Shown here: positions 15,028 to 18,719 of the stretch, one piece after another | How positions within the stretch are numbered: the stretch's first letter is position 1 | How the letters are laid out: every line of letters starts with the position of its first letter | Assembly (NCBI GenBank): GCA_002389385.1 | Contig: DGOK01000060.1 | Span: 1-18,719, forward strand | Direction: 5' to 3' | From: Rhodospirillaceae bacterium UBA4468 | GTDB lineage: Bacteria > Pseudomonadota > Alphaproteobacteria > Rhodospirillales > Casp-alpha2 | Length of the DNA stretch: 18,719 bases | Translations under genes and position numbers: made by a program | The notes under the pieces: model-generated | Seen by the model: only the letters and a program-made list of their open reading frames with translations | Database searches by the model: none | What the model was told of the DNA's origin: nothing

Positions 15028-16086
15028 TTATTGGGTCAGGTGTGCTCGAAGCCATGTTGCCGTTTCTTCAGCGGCCAGACGATGGCCAGTTGCCGACCAA
15101 TGTCCATCATGAATGAAATGGGTAGCTTCGAACCCTAATTCTTGGAACCGAGGTAAGGGATCTACAAACGGGATATCTAATTTAGTAAGTGCGTCCCTGA
15201 CTTTTATGCGTGCGTTTGCATACGCTGTGTCTGCATTTGCAATTTCAAACCTTGCAGGCGCGATGAGGACAACGAACTTTGTGTCAGCATCAAACATGAT
15301 TCGTAGACGATCTAGCTCATGGGCTGTTGCTGCTGCGACCTGGTCGATGTTTTTACCTTCGAGAGGGTTACGATAGGCATGGCTTTTTTCAACAACGCCT
15401 AGCCAAATCAATGCCTCGCGCATGACGTTTACGCGCTTCATGCTAACAGCGAAAAAATTATACAGCGCAGAATGCTTGGTCAGTATCTGTTTGATGGTGG
15501 TCGTATTGATGCTTGTACTCGTCTTGGAATCTTTAGTGTTAATGGCTGCTTGAGCTGAGGCAATGCAATCGTAATTGACCAGATCATTTTCGATAATCAA
15601 GCCGACAACAACCGCGGCTGGTTTAGCCGTCTTCGGCATCCGCGCTGTGAGCGCTTGATACCCACAAACGTTGGTACCAGGGCTCGCAACATTATAGGTC
15701 GGCGCCTCAATCAACTCACCGATGACGGATGAGTACATTTCATTTGCTTCAACGCCCCAACCAAAAGCCATGGAGTCACCAAGGATCCAGACACGTTGAT
15801 TTGCGGTATTGACGGGCTCTTGATTGCGTAGTCCAAAGTCGTTGATCTTTATATGCGCACGAAAGTCCCCGTTGTTTTGTGCAAAGTACCCATCGAAACC
15901 AGCTTTGCCAACGGCGACGATGCCATGATTAGGCACAGCTTCGGTGACCATATATTGGCCTGCATAAAACTCGCTCCAGGATGGGTAAACACTTCGTACA
16001 ACAATCTCTGAAATAGCGAGTAGAAAGACGCAGCCTAGAAGCAACGCAATGATACGTCCTTTAAATGATACTTTAACGTCAGACAT
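15028..16086 (-). CDS. Membrane-anchored SGNH/GDSL-like hydrolase
   Basis: A 352-residue protein with one N-terminal hydrophobic segment (about 11-31, IIALLLGCVFLLAISEIVV), probably a signal anchor that places the rest in the periplasm. The SGNH blocks are visible: Ser105 in WILGDSMAFGWG, a glycine in ASPGTNVCG (block II), Asn167 in IIENDLVNYD, and Asp327/His329 in FIHDGHWSATGH. In surface-polysaccharide clusters such proteins act as O-acetyl esterases or O-acyltransferases. The frame is open upstream to 16236, but those 50 extra residues have no similarity and lie within the preceding methyltransferase gene. I chose ATG at 16086, which overlaps that gene's TGA by eight bases and leads directly into the anchor. 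Family is fairly sure; the reaction is inferred. Confidence 0.82.
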   Translation of the reverse strand: MSDVKVSFKGRIIALLLGCVFLLAISEIVVRSVYPSWSEFYAGQYMVTEAVPNHGIVAVGKAGFDGYFAQNNGDFRAHIKINDFGLRNQEPVNTANQRVWILGDSMAFGWGVEANEMYSSVIGELIEAPTYNVASPGTNVCGYQALTARMPKTAKPAAVVVGLIIENDLVNYDCIASAQAAINTKDSKTSTSINTTTIKQILTKHSALYNFFAVSMKRVNVMREALIWLGVVEKSHAYRNPLEGKNIDQVAAATAHELDRLRIMFDADTKFVVLIAPARFEIANADTAYANARIKVRDALTKLDIPFVDPLPRFQELGFEATHFIHDGHWSATGHRLAAEETATWLRAHLTQ

Positions 16087-17101
16087 GTGCTGGTTTTTTC
16101 TTGCCGATGACGTCAAATAAAGCGCCTTCGCGAGCGATAGTGCCAAGCCAGGACAACTGAGTGACTTCACGTTGGTAGCGTGTGCCGGGTGATGTTTCTG
16201 CGAACATGTCTGTTGTCTCTTCACCATCTGTGCCAAGGATCGCGGGAGAACAGTTCAGATATGAAATCTCGTTTTCATTAAACCATTCCATGACTTCGTC
16301 GACTGAATGCCATGTCTCGTGAGGATTGTAGTATTGATCTGCGATCCAGATTTTCGCCTTCTTTTTATCGCGGATTCGATTGCTTACAAAGAAATCGATA
16401 TGTGAGCCAAATAAACCAATCAGCTTAGAGCGTATCAAGATAGGTAAGCTAGCTGGTCGATTATAGAGGCCTATCAAAATAATGCCGCCGGGCTTAAGCA
16501 TACGTACGATCAGCCCAAATGCGCGCCGAGCATCGAAAGTATGATTCAGGACGCCATGAGAAATCACGACGTCAAAGCTGTTTTCCTTGATAGCAAGATT
16601 GAAGATATTCATCTGCGCAAAAGACACGCGCTTCAGGTCGTTTTGCTGTTTGTGCTGAATGGCGAGTCCAAGGCTGGCGAGTGACATATCAATGCCGAGC
16701 ACGGCGTTATTATTCAACTGAAGATAATGCGACAGCTGACCTGTTCCACACCCGCACTCGAGTATTGTTTTATTATACCCAATTGCATCCAGTAGCGATT
16801 TTGAAAACGGGTTTGCGTGCCCTTTGCTAACCAACTCACCAAACTCTTCCAAACCCTCATAACTTGGAAATGGGTTTTCTTCATAGAAAGACCGCACGCG
16901 TTCAGTAACCTCAATGCCCTCACCCGGACTTGGCGCAAAGAGCGAAGGAATGCCATTGATGACGGGAAAAATCTCATCCGTTTCATCGCACTGCATGGTG
17001 TCGCCCTTAACGACTAAATTTGAGTCATTGGTTGCATCGGGTGCCTTAAGGTTCGCTAAAACGCGATCAGAAAAGAGAGGTATGGAAGCTGTTTGGGTCA
17101 T
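16079..17101 (-). CDS. SAM-dependent methyltransferase with Trm112-like N-terminus
   Basis: A 340-residue protein. Residues about 28-55 (VVKGDTMQCDETDEIFPVIN and onwards) resemble the Trm112-type segment that often precedes methyltransferase domains, but only one Cys (38) remains, so zinc binding is doubtful. The SFYEENPFPSYEGLEEFGEL segment at 71-90 is typical of this subfamily. The SAM site follows: ILECGCGTGQLSHYL at 113-127, GIDMS at 136-140, and VISHGVLNHTFDARRAFGLI with MLKPGGIILIGLYNRP. Substrate unknown; the neighbours suggest a carbamoylated, acylated sugar. The ATG overlaps the carbamoyltransferase stop by four bases (ATGA) and the 3' end overlaps the SGNH gene by eight, so the three are translationally coupled. 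Confidence 0.87.
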   Translation of the reverse strand: MTQTASIPLFSDRVLANLKAPDATNDSNLVVKGDTMQCDETDEIFPVINGIPSLFAPSPGEGIEVTERVRSFYEENPFPSYEGLEEFGELVSKGHANPFSKSLLDAIGYNKTILECGCGTGQLSHYLQLNNNAVLGIDMSLASLGLAIQHKQQNDLKRVSFAQMNIFNLAIKENSFDVVISHGVLNHTFDARRAFGLIVRMLKPGGIILIGLYNRPASLPILIRSKLIGLFGSHIDFFVSNRIRDKKKAKIWIADQYYNPHETWHSVDEVMEWFNENEISYLNCSPAILGTDGEETTDMFAETSPGTRYQREVTQLSWLGTIAREGALFDVIGKKKPAHV

Positions 17102-18719
17102 TGGTCAGGCTTCTTCAAAATGAAGTTTCCGATAGCAAGCATATCCATCTCGGTCGCCATAAAGCAGCTATAGGCATCAAGCGGAGAGCAAACGACAGGC
17201 TCGTCTCGTACGTTAAAACTGGTGTTCACAAGCATCCCTGTGCCCGTTCGTTTTTTAAATGCTTGGATAAGGTCGTAGAACCGTTGATTTGATTCTGGTG
17301 TGACCGTTTGGATGCGCGCGGAGTAATCGACATGGGTAATTGCTGGGAGCGTCGACCTGACGACGTCAAGACGATCAAGGCCGGTGCGGTTTTTGTCATC
17401 CGTATGAAGCGAGGTGTGGTGATCTTTGCGGACAGGGGCAACAATCAGCATATAAGGGCTGTCGCCATCTAGTTCGAAGTGTTCAGTAACATCTTCACGA
17501 AGGACTGCAGGCGCAAATGGTCGGAAACTCTCGCGATACTTTATTTTCAGGTTTAGCGTTTTTTGCATGGCTGAAGAAGCAGGGTTTCCAAGGATAGAAC
17601 GATTGCCAAGTGCGCGCGGGCCAAATTCCATTTTACCTTGGAACCATCCAACAACCTGATCTTTGGCAAGGGTATCAGCAACATCCTCAAACAAGCGATC
17701 TTCATTAACCAAAGTATAGGTGGCACCAGCGGCGTCCAACGCTGTTTGAATTTGATCCTCGGTATAATCCGGGCCCAGGTAACTGCCCTGCATCGCGTCT
17801 TGTCCGTTCATGCGGGCTGGGGTGCGGGGGGCCGTGCCTTCGCTCATTGTGTTCTCAACAGCTAAGGCAACACCGAGTGCAGAGCCTGCATCCCCTGAGG
17901 CGGGCTGTATCCAGATATGATCAAACGGGCCTTCCCTGAGAATACGACCGTTCGCAACGCAATTCAGGGCGACACCACCAGCTAAGCAAAGATTCTTTGC
18001 GCCTGTCAGTCGATGTGCTTCATGACAGACGCGCAATACAAGGTCTTCAACGACCACTTGAACGGACCGTGCAATATCCATATGAAATTGCGTCAATGGG
18101 TCCGTGGCCTCTCGGCGAGGCCGCCCAAACAGGCCTGCGAATTTTTCGTTAGTCATCGTCAGGCCGATCGCATAATTAAAGAAGCCCATTTTTAGGCGAA
18201 ATGATCCGTCAGGTTTTGTGTCCAGAAGTTGCTCACGAATGATATCAGCATACTTAGGCTCACCATACGGAGCTAGGCCCATCACTTTGTATTCGCCATC
18301 GTTTACTTTGAAGCCAAGATAAAACGTAAATGCGGAATAAAGCATGCCGAGCGAATGCGGAAACCTTACTTCTCGCTCAAGGCGGATATTACGCCCTTCA
18401 CCAATACCAATTGAGGTGGTCGCCCATTCACCAACACCATCCATAATGACAATAGCAGCATGGTCAAACGGAGATGGATAGTAGGCAGCGGCCGCATGAG
18501 AATGATGATGATACCCAAACAAGATATCGTCTTCGGTTACGATTCCACGGTCGAGGTCATTTAAACCATCGATTATCAATTTCTTTTGTAAGAGCTTTTC
18601 TTTGACCCAAACCGGAATCGCTTTTGCGAACGATTTAAAGCCCTTTGGCGCATACGTGAGATAAGTCTCAAGCAAACGATCAAAGGTTAGCAGGGGTTTA
18701 TCGTAAAAGGCGATATAGT
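17098..18719 (-). CDS. NodU/CmcH-family carbamoyltransferase, N-terminus cut by window edge
   Basis: This family moves the carbamoyl group of carbamoyl phosphate, through an adenylate, to a hydroxyl of a sugar or antibiotic. About 540 codons are visible. The frame is open past the TTG at 18675 to the window edge, encoding YIAFYDKPLLTFDRLLETYL, a normal internal family segment, so roughly the first 70-80 residues lie outside. The Kae1-like domain has FGYHHHSHAAAAYYPSPF (metal-binding His residues), AIVIMDGVGEW and LCLAGGVALNCVANGRI. The C-terminal domain has FQGKMEFGPRALGNRSILGN, FRPFAPAVL and the TGMLVNTSFNVRDEPVV signature. Overall it aligns best, from memory, with homologues in O-antigen and exopolysaccharide clusters rather than antibiotic clusters. 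Probable role: carbamoylation of a sugar in the surface glycan. It heads the six-gene coupled operon as far as can be seen. Confidence 0.93.
   Translation of the reverse strand, partial: YIAFYDKPLLTFDRLLETYLTYAPKGFKSFAKAIPVWVKEKLLQKKLIIDGLNDLDRGIVTEDDILFGYHHHSHAAAAYYPSPFDHAAIVIMDGVGEWATTSIGIGEGRNIRLEREVRFPHSLGMLYSAFTFYLGFKVNDGEYKVMGLAPYGEPKYADIIREQLLDTKPDGSFRLKMGFFNYAIGLTMTNEKFAGLFGRPRREATDPLTQFHMDIARSVQVVVEDLVLRVCHEAHRLTGAKNLCLAGGVALNCVANGRILREGPFDHIWIQPASGDAGSALGVALAVENTMSEGTAPRTPARMNGQDAMQGSYLGPDYTEDQIQTALDAAGATYTLVNEDRLFEDVADTLAKDQVVGWFQGKMEFGPRALGNRSILGNPASSAMQKTLNLKIKYRESFRPFAPAVLREDVTEHFELDGDSPYMLIVAPVRKDHHTSLHTDDKNRTGLDRLDVVRSTLPAITHVDYSARIQTVTPESNQRFYDLIQAFKKRTGTGMLVNTSFNVRDEPVVCSPLDAYSCFMATEMDMLAIGNFILKKPDQ

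Noticed and set aside
16087..16236. N-terminal extension of the SGNH protein
   Set aside because: The 50 extra residues are the methyltransferase coding region read in another frame; ATG at 16086 leads straight into the membrane anchor.
17355..17367. Perfect palindrome TGACGACGTCA and a similar TGACGTCA near 16105
   Set aside because: Both lie inside well-supported coding sequence away from gene starts and have no pattern of spacing, so they are probably chance.
18675..18719. TTG at 18675 as the start of the carbamoyltransferase
   Set aside because: The frame continues to the window edge and encodes a conserved internal family segment (YIAFYDKPLLTFDR), so the gene is truncated by the window.
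1..18719. tRNA, rRNA, CRISPR, insertion sequence, prophage or toxin-antitoxin
   Set aside because: I looked for cloverleaf-like segments, regular repeat-spacer units, transposase motifs and small paired genes and saw none; the window is almost fully accounted for by glycan genes.

Overview
The window is a dense gene cluster for making and decorating a cell-surface polysaccharide, probably an LPS O-antigen, capsule or exopolysaccharide. It carries 15 protein-coding genes with almost no free DNA; the longest gap is about 100 bases. The moderate GC content, the Gram-negative O-polysaccharide enzymes and the mix of enzyme families suggest a proteobacterium, and I lean towards a free-living or marine alphaproteobacterium. 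That taxonomic guess is weak because the window has no rRNA or housekeeping marker. All genes except one lie on the minus strand, so the biological order runs from high to low coordinates. I saw no tRNA, rRNA, CRISPR array, IS element or phage gene.

Upstream block (18719 to 12610, minus strand). Six tightly packed genes encode a NodU-type carbamoyltransferase (its N-terminus lies outside the window), a SAM methyltransferase with a degenerate Trm112-like N-terminus, a membrane-anchored SGNH hydrolase, a KdsB-like cytidylyltransferase, a HAD phosphatase and a D-2-hydroxyacid dehydrogenase. Four of the five junctions overlap and the fifth leaves only 8 bases, so this looks like one translationally coupled operon. 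It appears to make a CMP-activated acidic precursor and to carbamoylate, methylate and acylate or deacylate a glycan. The KdsB-like protein keeps its catalytic aspartates but departs from KdsB consensus in regions expected to contact the sugar.

Central gene (11672 to 12583). A lone plus-strand SAM methyltransferase is convergent with the dehydrogenase and divergent, by only 34 bases, from the next block.

Middle block (11637 to 5111, minus strand). A heparinase II/III-fold protein, an AsnB-type amidotransferase, a GT2 glycosyltransferase and a large GT-C membrane glycosyltransferase are joined by 1-, 11- and 4-base overlaps.

Downstream block (5037 to 1, minus strand). A WecA/WbpL-type polyprenyl-phosphate sugar-1-phosphate transferase (likely initiator), a DPM1-like polyprenol-phosphate hexose synthase, a class I methyltransferase, an O-antigen ligase/polymerase and a WbuB-like GT4 glycosyltransferase that runs off the window. 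The last three genes all use non-ATG starts.

Working model (inference): the WecA-like enzyme primes undecaprenyl phosphate, the GT4 and GT2 enzymes extend the chain, the DPM1-like enzyme charges undecaprenyl phosphate for the GT-C protein in the periplasm, and the ligase transfers or polymerises the product. No flippase or complete sugar-nucleotide pathway is visible, so these must lie outside the window.

The most unusual sequence feature is a 75-base direct repeat (66 of 75 identical) inside the ligase gene. Its two copies are read in different reading frames and both contain the same 8-base inverted arms.
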